From contig DASYCK010000108.1 of assembly GCA_036500205.1 (NCBI GenBank), positions 24,085-88,084 on the forward strand: a stretch of 64,000 nt of DNA, written 5' to 3'. The translations under genes were made by a program, and so were the position numbers. Source of the stretch: DASYCK01 sp036500205. GTDB lineage: Bacteria > Myxococcota_A > Polyangia > Fen-1088. Position 1 is the stretch's first letter. The number at the start of each line of letters is the position of its first letter. Below, one piece after another: positions 1-6,801 of this stretch. Under the pieces are notes generated by a model. It was given only the letters and a program-made list of their open reading frames with translations, was not told where the DNA came from and did no database searches.

Positions 1-853
1 TCGACTCCGCCATCCGGTAGATCAGCGCGGCGACGACGCCCGGGTCGTTCAGGATCTCCTGCGCCGGTCGCAGCCGCTGGCTGTCGGGCACGAAGACGAA
101 CGAGTTCTGACGGACCGCCGCGAAGCGCTCGCGCTGCGTGCCGGTGCCGGCGTCCGGCGCCATGCGGCCCATCGGGCCCTCCCCCACGCGCCACTCGCGC
201 CCGATGACCTCCATGGCCAGGGCGTAACCGTCGATCAGCGCGCGGGGCGCGGGCCCCGACGAATCGAACGCCCCCGAGACGCGCTCGGCGATCAGGCGCG
301 CCACCCGTCCCGAGGCGGTCTGCACGAAGGCGGGATCGGAGACGGGGTCGTCGCCGACCTCGATCCACATCGGCGTGGGGTAGACCTTCTTGCGACCAAA
401 CGAGGCGGTGGTCTGCAGCCCGACGCCGGTGGCCGCGCTCTCGGTGGGCGTGGCGCGGGCCCCCGCGATGACCAGCACGGTCGGCTCCAGCGCCCGGGCC
501 TGGGCGGCGGCCGAGAACGGCTGGCCGAGCGAGCCGGTGCGAATCAGCTCCTTCGCCAGATAGTCGGTCCGCAACATCTCCCCCACGAAGCCGTCCACGG
601 CGGCGCGGTGAACGGGCACCGCGCGGGGATCCTCGACCGGCACGGCCCGCATCAACGGCGGCGTCAGCGCTTCGCCGGCGCCAGCGACCGGTTCGTAGAT
701 GACATAGGAATCGGGTGGACCGAGGGGGGCACCTGCCCGGTCACACGCCGTCGCCAGGCAGGAAACGCCCCCCAGCAGCAGCGGGAAAAGCGCCTGGGCA
801 CGCCGACGGACGACGGCGCCGCGCGCCTGGTGCGGGGGAACGCGCTCTTTCAT
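1..853 (-). CDS. Exported hypothetical lipoprotein-like protein (3' end cut by window edge)
   Basis: An open frame of 284 codons starts at the ATG at 853-851 and runs without a stop off the left edge. The N-terminus is basic (MKERVPPHQARG), followed by a hydrophobic stretch (LFPLLLGGVSCLATAC) that looks like a secretion signal with candidate lipidation cysteines, so an envelope location is inferred. The mature part (DSYVIYEPVAGAG..., later VLVIAGARATPTE and YPTPMWIEVGDDP) matches no family I recognise. No Shine-Dalgarno sequence precedes the start; a TAGATT hexamer lies 9 nt upstream, suggesting a leaderless transcript. It is divergent from the Cys-rich lipoprotein at 967. Function unknown. 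Confidence 0.7.
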   Translation of the reverse strand, partial: MKERVPPHQARGAVVRRRAQALFPLLLGGVSCLATACDRAGAPLGPPDSYVIYEPVAGAGEALTPPLMRAVPVEDPRAVPVHRAAVDGFVGEMLRTDYLAKELIRTGSLGQPFSAAAQARALEPTVLVIAGARATPTESAATGVGLQTTASFGRKKVYPTPMWIEVGDDPVSDPAFVQTASGRVARLIAERVSGAFDSSGPAPRALIDGYALAMEVIGREWRVGEGPMGRMAPDAGTGTQRERFAAVRQNSFVFVPDSQRLRPAQEILNDPGVVAALIYRMAES

Positions 854-862
854 GGGGCAGGC

Positions 863-868
863 AATCTA
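863..868 (-). promoter_or_regulatory. Candidate -10 element, leaderless start of the 853 gene
   Basis: On the minus strand TAGATT is followed by 9 nt and then the ATG at 853. No ribosome-binding sequence lies between them. This is one of several genes in the window with the same spacing. No clear -35 box was identified. Confidence 0.4.
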
Positions 869-906
869 CCATGGTGGTCTTCCATGGTGGTCTTCGGTGG
901 TCTTCG
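869..906. repeat. 13-bp direct repeat (two full and one partial unit) in a divergent intergenic region
   Basis: The unit CCATGGTGGTCTT occurs twice in tandem (869-881 and 882-894) and is followed by a partial copy, CGGTGGTCTTCG (895-906). It abuts the candidate -10 element of the minus-strand gene and lies 61 bp before the plus-strand gene at 967. It could bind a regulator or be a replication-slippage repeat. Confidence 0.6.
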
Positions 907-966
907 CCACGGTCGTCCGGGCGCGTGCTTGACGGCCTCGCCTCGTGGGGCCCAGACTGTCGACCC

Positions 967-1923
967 ATGTCTTTCAATATGTTGCGACGTCGTTCCGTGG
1001 TCATGGGTCTGCTGGGTTTGCTGGCGGCGAGCTGTGGCAAGAGCACCCCGGCGCCCACGATCGCGTCGTTCTGCGCCCAGAAGGCCGAGAAGGAATGCGG
1101 CTCGGCCACCAGCGGCGTGGCCTACTCCTGTGGCGCGACGGTCACCGCTTGCACGACCGCCCGCGCGGCCGTGTGCACGGCGACGGCCGAGGCGGAAGAG
1201 AGCCTGACCCGCCCCTTTCGCGCCGACGCCATCGGTAACTGTCTGAACAAGACGGCGGCGGCTTACACGGCCGCCACCATCACGCCGGACCTGACGGACG
1301 CGATGAACGACGCCTGCGCGCGCGTCTTCTCCGGCTCGAACAAGGTCTTGACCACCTGCGCGAGCGACTACGATTGCGACACAAACCTGATCTGCGATCG
1401 CACGGTCTGCGCGAAGCGGGTCTCGGTGGCGACAGATGCCCCGTGCAACAATCCGGGTGAGACCTGCCCGGCCGCTCAGTTCTGCGGCGGCGTGTACCCC
1501 ACGCAGCAGTGCAAGGCCAAGGCGGCCCTGGCCGCAGCCTGCGACGTCGCCACGCCCTGCCTCGACAACCTTCGCTGCCTGTCCGGGGCCTGCATGGCCA
1601 AGGTCGGCGTGCGCGGCGCGTGCGCCACCGACGCCGACTGCGATGCGAGCGCCCCCTACTGCGATGCCTACAACGGCCACCTCTGCTTCCTGGGGTTCAC
1701 GCCCGCCTCACCCGGCGGGACGAACGAGTGCGCGACGTTCGGCGGCGGCACGAGCGGCGCGGGCGGTGCTGGCGGCGGCGCGGGCGGCTCCAGCGGCGCG
1801 GGCGGCGCCGGCGGCAGCAACGCGGGCAACGCGGGCGGTAGCAACGCGGGCGGCGCCGGCGGCAGCAACGCGGGCGGCGCGGGCGGCAGCAACGCGGGCG
1901 GCGCCGGCGGCGCCGTCCTCTAG
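967..1923 (+). CDS. Cysteine-rich exported lipoprotein with Gly/Ala/Ser/Asn repeat tail
   Basis: This is a 318-residue protein. I chose the ATG at 967 because it puts a signal segment at the N-terminus (RRRSVVMGLLGLLAASC, probable lipid-anchored Cys); an in-frame ATG at 979 is an alternative. The middle has many cysteines in spaced pairs (CASDYDCDTNLICD, CATDADCDASAPYC), a pattern seen in myxobacterial secreted disulfide-rich proteins, so a folded extracytoplasmic domain is inferred. The last ~60 residues are a flexible tail of GGSNAGGA units. It is divergent from the gene at 853, with cysK 45 bp downstream. Function unknown. Confidence 0.75.
   Translation: MSFNMLRRRSVVMGLLGLLAASCGKSTPAPTIASFCAQKAEKECGSATSGVAYSCGATVTACTTARAAVCTATAEAEESLTRPFRADAIGNCLNKTAAAYTAATITPDLTDAMNDACARVFSGSNKVLTTCASDYDCDTNLICDRTVCAKRVSVATDAPCNNPGETCPAAQFCGGVYPTQQCKAKAALAAACDVATPCLDNLRCLSGACMAKVGVRGACATDADCDASAPYCDAYNGHLCFLGFTPASPGGTNECATFGGGTSGAGGAGGGAGGSSGAGGAGGSNAGNAGGSNAGGAGGSNAGGAGGSNAGGAGGAVL
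1810..1905 (+). repeat. 24-bp in-frame tandem repeat, four units
   Basis: Four consecutive 24-nt units (1810, 1834, 1858 and 1882) encode GGSNAGxA. The units differ mostly at third codon positions, plus a GGC/AAC change in the first. The array forms the low-complexity C-terminal tail of the lipoprotein and should vary in copy number between strains through slippage. Confidence 0.85.
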
Positions 1924-1968
1924 CGCATCGGGAGACCGACACTCCACGAACGGGGGGATGAGACGACC

Positions 1969-2907
1969 ATGATCTTCACCGACGTCACCCAGTCGATCGG
2001 CCGGACGCCCCTCATCGAGCTGAAACGCCTGGACACGGCGCGCGCCAGGCTGCTGGTCAAGATGGAGTCGCGCAATCCGTGCGGCAGCGTGAAGGACCGG
2101 GTCGGAATCTCCCTGATCGCCGACGCCGAGGCCCGCGGGGTCCTCAAGCCGGGGGCGACGCTGATCGAGCCGACCAGCGGCAACACCGGCATCGCCCTGG
2201 CCTTCGCGGCCGCCGCCAAGGGCTACAAGCTGAAGCTGACCATGCCGGAGCACATCTCGCAGGAGCGGGTGGCGTTCCTGCGCATGCTGGGGGCGGAGAT
2301 CGTGTTCACGCCGGGCGCGCTGATGCGCGAGGCCGTGCGCAAGGCGGAGCAACTGCTCGCCGAGAGCCCGGGCGCGGTGATGCTGCAGCAGTTCAAGAAC
2401 CCCGCGAACCCCGAGGTCCATCGCCGCACCACCGCCGAGGAGATCTGGAAGGACACCGACGGCGACGTCGACGTCTTCGTCTCGGGCGTGGGCACGGGAG
2501 GCACCATCACGGGGGTGGGCGAGGTGCTCAAGCAGCGTCGGCCGTCCTGCCGCATCGTCGCCGTCGAGCCGGCCACCGCGGCCGTCCTCTCGGGCCGCCC
2601 GGCCGGCTCGCATCACTTGCCCGGCCTGGGGGCTGGCTTCATCCCCGACATCTTGAACCGCGAGATCATCGACGAGGTGATCGCGGTGACCGAGGAGCAG
2701 GCGGTTCGCGCGCAGATCACGCTCGCGCACAAGGAGGGCATCGCGGCGGGCATGTCGAGCGGCGCGGCCCTGGCCGCGGCGCTGATGGTCGCGTCGCGCC
2801 CTGAGAACGACGGCAAGCGGATCGTCGTGATCCTCCCCGACGGCGGCGAGCGCTACGCCGGGAACCCGGTGTTCAGCGAGATCTCGCGCCTGCTCGGGCG
2901 GGCATGA
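1969..2907 (+). CDS. cysK: Cysteine synthase A (O-acetylserine sulfhydrylase)
   Basis: This 312-residue protein is a fold-type II PLP enzyme that makes L-cysteine from O-acetylserine and sulfide in the cytoplasm. The start MIFTDVTQSIGRTPL is typical. The PLP lysine is K42 in NPCGSVKDRVG. The substrate loop EPTSGNTGIALA, the phosphate-binding loop SGVGTGGTITGVG and the C-terminal GMSSGAALAAAL motif are all present. Length fits CysK rather than the CBS-domain cystathionine beta-synthases. Its stop overlaps the start of the DUF2061 gene by 4 bp, so the two are probably co-translated. Confidence 0.95.
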   Translation: MIFTDVTQSIGRTPLIELKRLDTARARLLVKMESRNPCGSVKDRVGISLIADAEARGVLKPGATLIEPTSGNTGIALAFAAAAKGYKLKLTMPEHISQERVAFLRMLGAEIVFTPGALMREAVRKAEQLLAESPGAVMLQQFKNPANPEVHRRTTAEEIWKDTDGDVDVFVSGVGTGGTITGVGEVLKQRRPSCRIVAVEPATAAVLSGRPAGSHHLPGLGAGFIPDILNREIIDEVIAVTEEQAVRAQITLAHKEGIAAGMSSGAALAAALMVASRPENDGKRIVVILPDGGERYAGNPVFSEISRLLGRA

Positions 2908-3143
2908 CGGACGCGGTCGGGTTCGAGACCGCCCGCCGCAGCATCGTCAAGTCGCTGTCCTGGCGTGTCCTGGCTGCGATGATCACCGGCACGGTCGTCT
3001 TCTTCATGACCCACGAGCTCCGCTTCGCGGCGGAGATCGGGCTCATCGACACGCTGGTGAAGCTGCTGATCTACTTCCTGCACGAGCGTCTGTGGAACAA
3101 GATTGACTACGGGCGCGTGAAGGCGCCCGACTATCAAGTGTGA
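2904..3143 (+). CDS. DUF2061 small membrane protein
   Basis: This 79-residue protein matches my recollection of DUF2061: RSIVKSLSWRVLAAMITG near the N-terminus, a membrane segment (TGTVVFFMTHE), a second hydrophobic stretch (IGLIDTLVKLLIYFLHERLW) and a closing WNKIDYGR. It overlaps cysK by ATGA, implying translational coupling. DUF2061 genes often sit beside sulfate-assimilation or cysteine genes, but no molecular role is established to my knowledge. Likely an inner-membrane protein. Confidence 0.85.
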   Translation: MTDAVGFETARRSIVKSLSWRVLAAMITGTVVFFMTHELRFAAEIGLIDTLVKLLIYFLHERLWNKIDYGRVKAPDYQV

Positions 3144-3164
3144 GGCGGTCGCGCCGCCGCGAGG

Positions 3165-3659
3165 TCAGAACGTCCAGAAGGCGCCCAGGCGGCCTTCGAT
3201 GATCTGCACCGTCTGGGTGCTGCCACCGGCCTTGACGAAGGTGGGAAGGTAACCGGCCTCGGCGAAGAGCCCCAGCCCGATGAAGGGGAGCCCGATCTTG
3301 ATGCCGGCCGCGCCGCCCACGGCGTAGTTGAAGGGGCGGTGCAGGAAGTTCTCCATGGCGAAGATGGCGCGGACGTAGACGGGGATGATCGGCGGGTACA
3401 GCCCGATCATCGGGCGAAGCTGCAGATCGAACTTGCTGTTCTTCACGTCGCCGAGCGCGCCGACAAGACCGAGCTGCGCGCGCAGCAGGCCCAGGAACTC
3501 GTAACCGGGGGCGGCCATGACGTTGGTCGGCTCCCAGGCTCGAGGCGCGGTGACCTGCCCGCCCTTTCCGAGCGAACCTTCGATGACCCAACCTGCGTGG
3601 GCCTTGGCCGCGCCGCACAGGGACGCCGTGAACACAACGATTGCTAGCAGCTTACGCAT
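3165..3659 (-). CDS. Exported hypothetical protein, possible small outer-membrane protein
   Basis: This 164-residue protein has a clear signal peptide (MRKLLAIVVFTASLCGAAKAHA). The mature chain alternates hydrophobic and small residues and is rich in Gly and aromatics (PFIGLGLFAEAGYLPTF), ending in Phe (GAFWTF*). A C-terminal aromatic is typical of outer-membrane beta-strands, so a small barrel is plausible but unproven. AAGGA lies 6 nt before the ATG and is a good ribosome-binding site. It converges with the DUF2061 gene, leaving 21 bp between the stops. No family recognised. Confidence 0.7.
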   Translation of the reverse strand: MRKLLAIVVFTASLCGAAKAHAGWVIEGSLGKGGQVTAPRAWEPTNVMAAPGYEFLGLLRAQLGLVGALGDVKNSKFDLQLRPMIGLYPPIIPVYVRAIFAMENFLHRPFNYAVGGAAGIKIGLPFIGLGLFAEAGYLPTFVKAGGSTQTVQIIEGRLGAFWTF

Positions 3660-3837
3660 GGGGATTCCTTAGGTGAGGGTTGGCCCCGAGGATAGACGGG
3701 GTCGGCTCGACTGCGCAAATGATCGCATGACCGGCGGCCCGCGCTGTGCGACGGGCCGCACGTGCGCTTGGTCCGAGCCACGCGTCTCGTCTCGTGTCAT
3801 AGTTGCGAGCGAGCGTTGGATTGCTCATGAGGATGCG

Positions 3838-4479
3838 ATGCGACGTGCAGCCCCTGCAATTGTCCTCGGTCTGACGGCATGTGTGATCGGTGTCGCCCTG
3901 CCCGCGCGGGCGGAAGCGGCGCTGCCCCCTCCTCCACCCGGGCCACCGGTGATCGCGAGCGGTCCGGCAATATCTCCCCCGCCCAGCGCCTTCGAGGTCG
4001 GCATCGACGGCTTCGGCATGGGGATCGCGGCCGGGCTCGCCGGCGGCTATCTGGTGGCGCGCGAGAACGGTCTGCACGAGAGCGACTGGCGCCCGCTGGT
4101 GGCAGGCATGGGGATCGGCGCGCTGGCGGGCGGCGCCATGGGGCTGACGTTCGGGCTGGTCGACAACGACTCGGCCTCGCAGGGGCGCGGCTACTTGATC
4201 ATGCGCGAGATGGGGCGCGGCGGACAGTTCGGCCTGCTCGCAGGCGGCATCATCGGCGGCCTGGCCGCGCTCGACACCAACCACCCGGAGAACATCCTGT
4301 TCGGCGCCGCCATCGGCACGCTGGTGGGCACGGGCGCCGGCTTGCTGGTGGGCAGCCTGGAACGGAACCCCTGGGCGCCGGTCCGGACCGGTCCCGTGGC
4401 GATGCAGCTCAGCGTGGCGCCGTGCAAGACGGCGCGCGGCGACCTGTCGTGGGGGCCGGCCGTGCTGGGTCGATTCTGA
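3838..4479 (+). CDS. Exported glycine-rich (glycine-zipper-like) membrane protein
   Basis: This 213-residue protein starts at the ATG at 3838, the first in-frame ATG that gives a signal peptide (RRAAPAIVLGLTACVIGVALPARAEA); TGAGGA lies just upstream. A proline spacer (LPPPPPGPP) is followed by alternating Gly/Ala-rich hydrophobic segments (GMGIAAGLAGGYLVA, GMGIGALAGGAMGLTFGL, LLAGGIIGGLAAL, AIGTLVGTGAGLLVGSL) resembling glycine-zipper membrane helices. An envelope location is likely. Function not recognised. Confidence 0.7.
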   Translation: MRRAAPAIVLGLTACVIGVALPARAEAALPPPPPGPPVIASGPAISPPPSAFEVGIDGFGMGIAAGLAGGYLVARENGLHESDWRPLVAGMGIGALAGGAMGLTFGLVDNDSASQGRGYLIMREMGRGGQFGLLAGGIIGGLAALDTNHPENILFGAAIGTLVGTGAGLLVGSLERNPWAPVRTGPVAMQLSVAPCKTARGDLSWGPAVLGRF

Positions 4480-4536
4480 CGAGCACGCTCTTGGCCACGC
4501 GTGGTAGTACCGCTTGTGGGGGCAGTACAGGACGAG

Positions 4537-4833
4537 ATGAACATGATGATTCCTGAGAATCGGGCAACGACGCACCCAGGAGAGATGCTGCTCGAGGAGT
4601 TCCTATGGCCCATGGAGATCCCGCAGACGAAGTTCGCCGAGAAGCTCGGTATTTCTGTGCGGCGGGTGAACGCGATCATCACCCGCAAGCGCGGAATCAC
4701 CGCCGAGACTGCCTGGTTGTTCTCGGACGCGCTGGGGACGAGCCCGCAGTTCTGGATGAATCTGCAGACGATGTATGACCTGACGAAGGCCCGTCCGGAG
4801 AAGCACGTCAAGCGGATCGTGGCGGCGGGCTGA
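4537..4833 (+). CDS. higA: HigA-family (VapI-type) XRE antitoxin/regulator without an adjacent toxin
   Basis: A 98-residue protein starts at the ATG at 4537, which has AGGA 4 nt upstream; an in-frame GTG at 4501 is less likely. The HigA signature is present: THPGEMLLEEFL at the start, a helix-turn-helix (TKFAEKLGISVRRVNAIITRKRGIT), then SDALGTSPQFWMNLQTMYDL. HigA proteins bind DNA and neutralise HigB RNases encoded just upstream. Here only 57 bp separate this start from an unrelated gene and no HigB frame is visible, so it appears orphaned. It lies 93 bp before a tRNA gene, a common integration site. It may now act as a stand-alone repressor. Confidence 0.85.
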   Translation: MNMMIPENRATTHPGEMLLEEFLWPMEIPQTKFAEKLGISVRRVNAIITRKRGITAETAWLFSDALGTSPQFWMNLQTMYDLTKARPEKHVKRIVAAG

Positions 4834-4926
4834 GCACTCGGGGTATTCCGATGGCCGTGAAATGGCATCGGTCCCCTCTCGACGAAGGAAGGCTAGCCGG
4901 CGTAACTTAGCGTCCTCGTTCCGATC

Positions 4927-5000
4927 GGCCCCGTAGCTCAGGTGGATAGAGCGCCGGTTTCCTAAACCGTAGGTCGCCTGTTCGAATCAGGCCGGGGTCA
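4927..5000 (+). tRNA. tRNA-Arg (anticodon CCU)
   Basis: A full cloverleaf can be drawn. The acceptor stem GGCCCCG pairs with CGGGGTC and is followed by discriminator A; the D arm is GCTC/GAGC. The anticodon loop TTCCTAA reads CCU (Arg, codon AGG), and the T arm is GCCTG-TTCGAAT-CAGGC. One mismatch (C/T) lies at the outer end of the anticodon stem. CCA is not encoded. The gene ends 1 bp before the stop codon of the convergent permease gene. Confidence 0.93.
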
Positions 5001-5001
5001 C

Positions 5002-6444
5002 TCAAAGAGTCGTCGGAGCAGTCGCGATGACGGCATCGATCGGCCGGGGCCGTCGGCGGCGGAAGTACTTGAACATCGTCTGGATGATCGAGGCGACGGG
5101 GACGGCGAACAGGGCGCCCACCAGGCCGTAGCTGTGCTCGCCCGCGATCAGCGAGAAGATGACCAGGACGGGATGGATCTTGGCGGCGTTGCCCATGATC
5201 TTGGGGTTGAGGAAGTTCGCCTCGAGCTGGTGGATGCCGATGATCCACAGCAGCACCTTGAGGCCCCGGAAGACGTCGAAGCCGCCCGAGGCGACGAGCG
5301 CGATCGTCACGATGGGGACGGACGACAGCACCGAGCCGAAGATGGGGATGAGGCTCATGGCGCTGGCCACGCCCGCCAGCAGCAGCGGATACTTCACCTT
5401 GAACAGCAGCAGGCCCACGTAGGTCAGCGCGCCGTTGATGAGGCAGATGACGAGCTGTCCGCGAATGACCCCCGAGAGCCCCTGATCGATGCCCACCACG
5501 ATGCGGTCGTAGTCGGTCTGGTACTGGGCCGGCACGAGCGAGCGGAGAAAAGCCCGGATGCGGACCATGTCGATGAGGATGAAGGCGGCGACCATCAGCA
5601 CCAGCACCAGACGGGCGATGCCCGTCACCACGCCGGTGACGAACTTCTGCCCCCACTCGAGGGCGCGTCGGGTCTCCCCCTCCGTCGACTTCATCCGCTC
5701 GCCGATCCAGTGCTTGATCGAGCGTTCCCACTTGCCCACGCCGCCGCCTTCGTTCGATTCAGCCCGGGCCGGGCTTATCACGTAACCGCCGTTGGGGGCC
5801 GGCTGGACCTCGAAGCGGAGGGACTGCAGATCGATGCGCATCTTCCCGTCGGGCATCGGCTCGACGATCAGGCCACGGTCGTGGTGACGTTCGCGCCCCG
5901 GGCGATCGGGGTGCTCGGCCGGGCCCATGACGTCCTGGGCTTCAGGAGCCGGCGGCTCGGGCGTGTTGTCGTCGGCGTCCGCGTCGTCGGCGCTCGGCTC
6001 GGACGTGGTGAAGCGCTGGTCGATCCAGGCCCCCGCCTTGGGGACCCACTCGCGGTTCACGCGCGCGATCAGCCGCGGCGTCTCGCGGAACATGCGGGCG
6101 AAGTCGCCCGACAGGCGCGGGATGAAATAGCCAATGAAGATCGCCAGGACCGCGATGATGTTGATGTACAGGATGATGACGGCCAGACCGCGCGGAAACG
6201 GCTTGCCGCGAATCTTCACGCGTTCGAAGCGGTCGACCACCGGCGCCAGGATGTAGGCGACGAGGATGGCGAAGAGGAACGGCAGCGCCACCTCGCGAAA
6301 GGTGTAGACGACGAAGATGCAGAACAGCGCGAAGCCCCACAGCTTCGCGAAGCGTCGCAGCCAGGCCAGCGTGCGCGAACGGGGCGGCGGCAGCGCGGGC
6401 GGAACATCTATGGGCGGCGTCACCGACCGGACCTCCTCGGACAT
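5002..6444 (-). CDS. AI-2E/PerM-family membrane permease
   Basis: This 480-residue polytopic protein of the PerM/AI-2E transporter superfamily has N-terminal helices (LWGFALFCIFVVYTF, PFLFAILVAYILAPVVDRF, AVIILYINIIAVLAIFIGYF). A hydrophilic insertion rich in Asp, Pro and Glu follows (about residues 145-250, longer than usual). The conserved C-terminal block is GVIRGQLVICLINGALTYVG ... LLAGVASAMSLIPIFGSVLSSVP ... EANFLNPKIMGNAAKIHPVLVI. Family members export autoinducer-2 or act in Na+/H+ antiport; the substrate here is unknown. It is monocistronic and convergent with the tRNA. Confidence 0.85.
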   Translation of the reverse strand: MSEEVRSVTPPIDVPPALPPPRSRTLAWLRRFAKLWGFALFCIFVVYTFREVALPFLFAILVAYILAPVVDRFERVKIRGKPFPRGLAVIILYINIIAVLAIFIGYFIPRLSGDFARMFRETPRLIARVNREWVPKAGAWIDQRFTTSEPSADDADADDNTPEPPAPEAQDVMGPAEHPDRPGRERHHDRGLIVEPMPDGKMRIDLQSLRFEVQPAPNGGYVISPARAESNEGGGVGKWERSIKHWIGERMKSTEGETRRALEWGQKFVTGVVTGIARLVLVLMVAAFILIDMVRIRAFLRSLVPAQYQTDYDRIVVGIDQGLSGVIRGQLVICLINGALTYVGLLLFKVKYPLLLAGVASAMSLIPIFGSVLSSVPIVTIALVASGGFDVFRGLKVLLWIIGIHQLEANFLNPKIMGNAAKIHPVLVIFSLIAGEHSYGLVGALFAVPVASIIQTMFKYFRRRRPRPIDAVIATAPTTL

Positions 6445-6546
6445 GGGTCAAGTAGATTGCACGCTGGGGGGGATCTGTCCAGGTGAGGTCTCGGGGAGGA
6501 GGGTGGTGGACGAGGGAGTCTGCGCCCGCGCGAAGGTCGCCCGCCG

Positions 6547-6599
6547 CCCTCACCCGCCGACCTGCGGTCGGCGACCTCTCCCATGCTGGGAGAGGTGAA
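6547..6599 (-). repeat. Bipartite palindromic intergenic repeat, copy 1
   Basis: On the minus strand this reads CCTCTCCC-(5 nt)-GGGAGAGG, a second hairpin (GCCGACC-gca-GGTCGGC), then GGGTGAGGG. A second copy lies at 30052-30096 with the same outer hairpin and the same terminal GGGTGAGGG, but a different, still self-complementary, inner hairpin. That points to a structured dispersed element (REP-like) rather than chance. Confidence 0.7.
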
Positions 6600-6769
6600 G
6601 AGGGCGCCGTCGGTCTTCGGGCTTTCGTCTCGGGTCGTCAAAATGGAAAACGCCCGCTGCCTTCGTCTGCCGTCCACGTGGGCGTCAGAGCGAGCGCAGC
6701 GAGCGTGTCCAAGGATGCCGGAGGCGCCGGCTTGGCCCGCGCCGGCGTCGACCCCAAAAGAGGGGGTCA

Positions 6770-6797
6770 CATAGGGGGGACGAAGTCCCCCCTATGC
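6770..6797 (-). terminator. Hairpin terminator after rpsA
   Basis: Just past the rpsA stop on the minus strand lies a long G/C hairpin: CATA-G7-AC, loop TTC, GT-C6-TATG, with one bulged G. A C-rich stretch and TTTT follow about 15 nt later. It suits a transcription terminator and resembles the hairpins at 29866-29998. Confidence 0.6.
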
Positions 6798-6801
6798 CCG
6801 A

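Larger units (their letters stand above)
6445..6801. other. Non-coding gap between the permease start and rpsA stop
   Basis: This stretch of about 357 bp carries no convincing gene. It holds a two-hairpin intergenic repeat (6547-6599) and a strong hairpin beside the rpsA stop (6770-6797). The small frames across it show no family or coding signature. Confidence 0.6.

Noticed and set aside
4927..5010. Attachment site at tRNA-Arg
   Set aside because: The tRNA 3' end was not found repeated nearby, so no att pair can be supported.
5134..6486. 450-codon plus frame opposite the permease
   Set aside because: His/Gln/Asp/Arg-rich shadow; the minus strand shows a clear PerM family protein.
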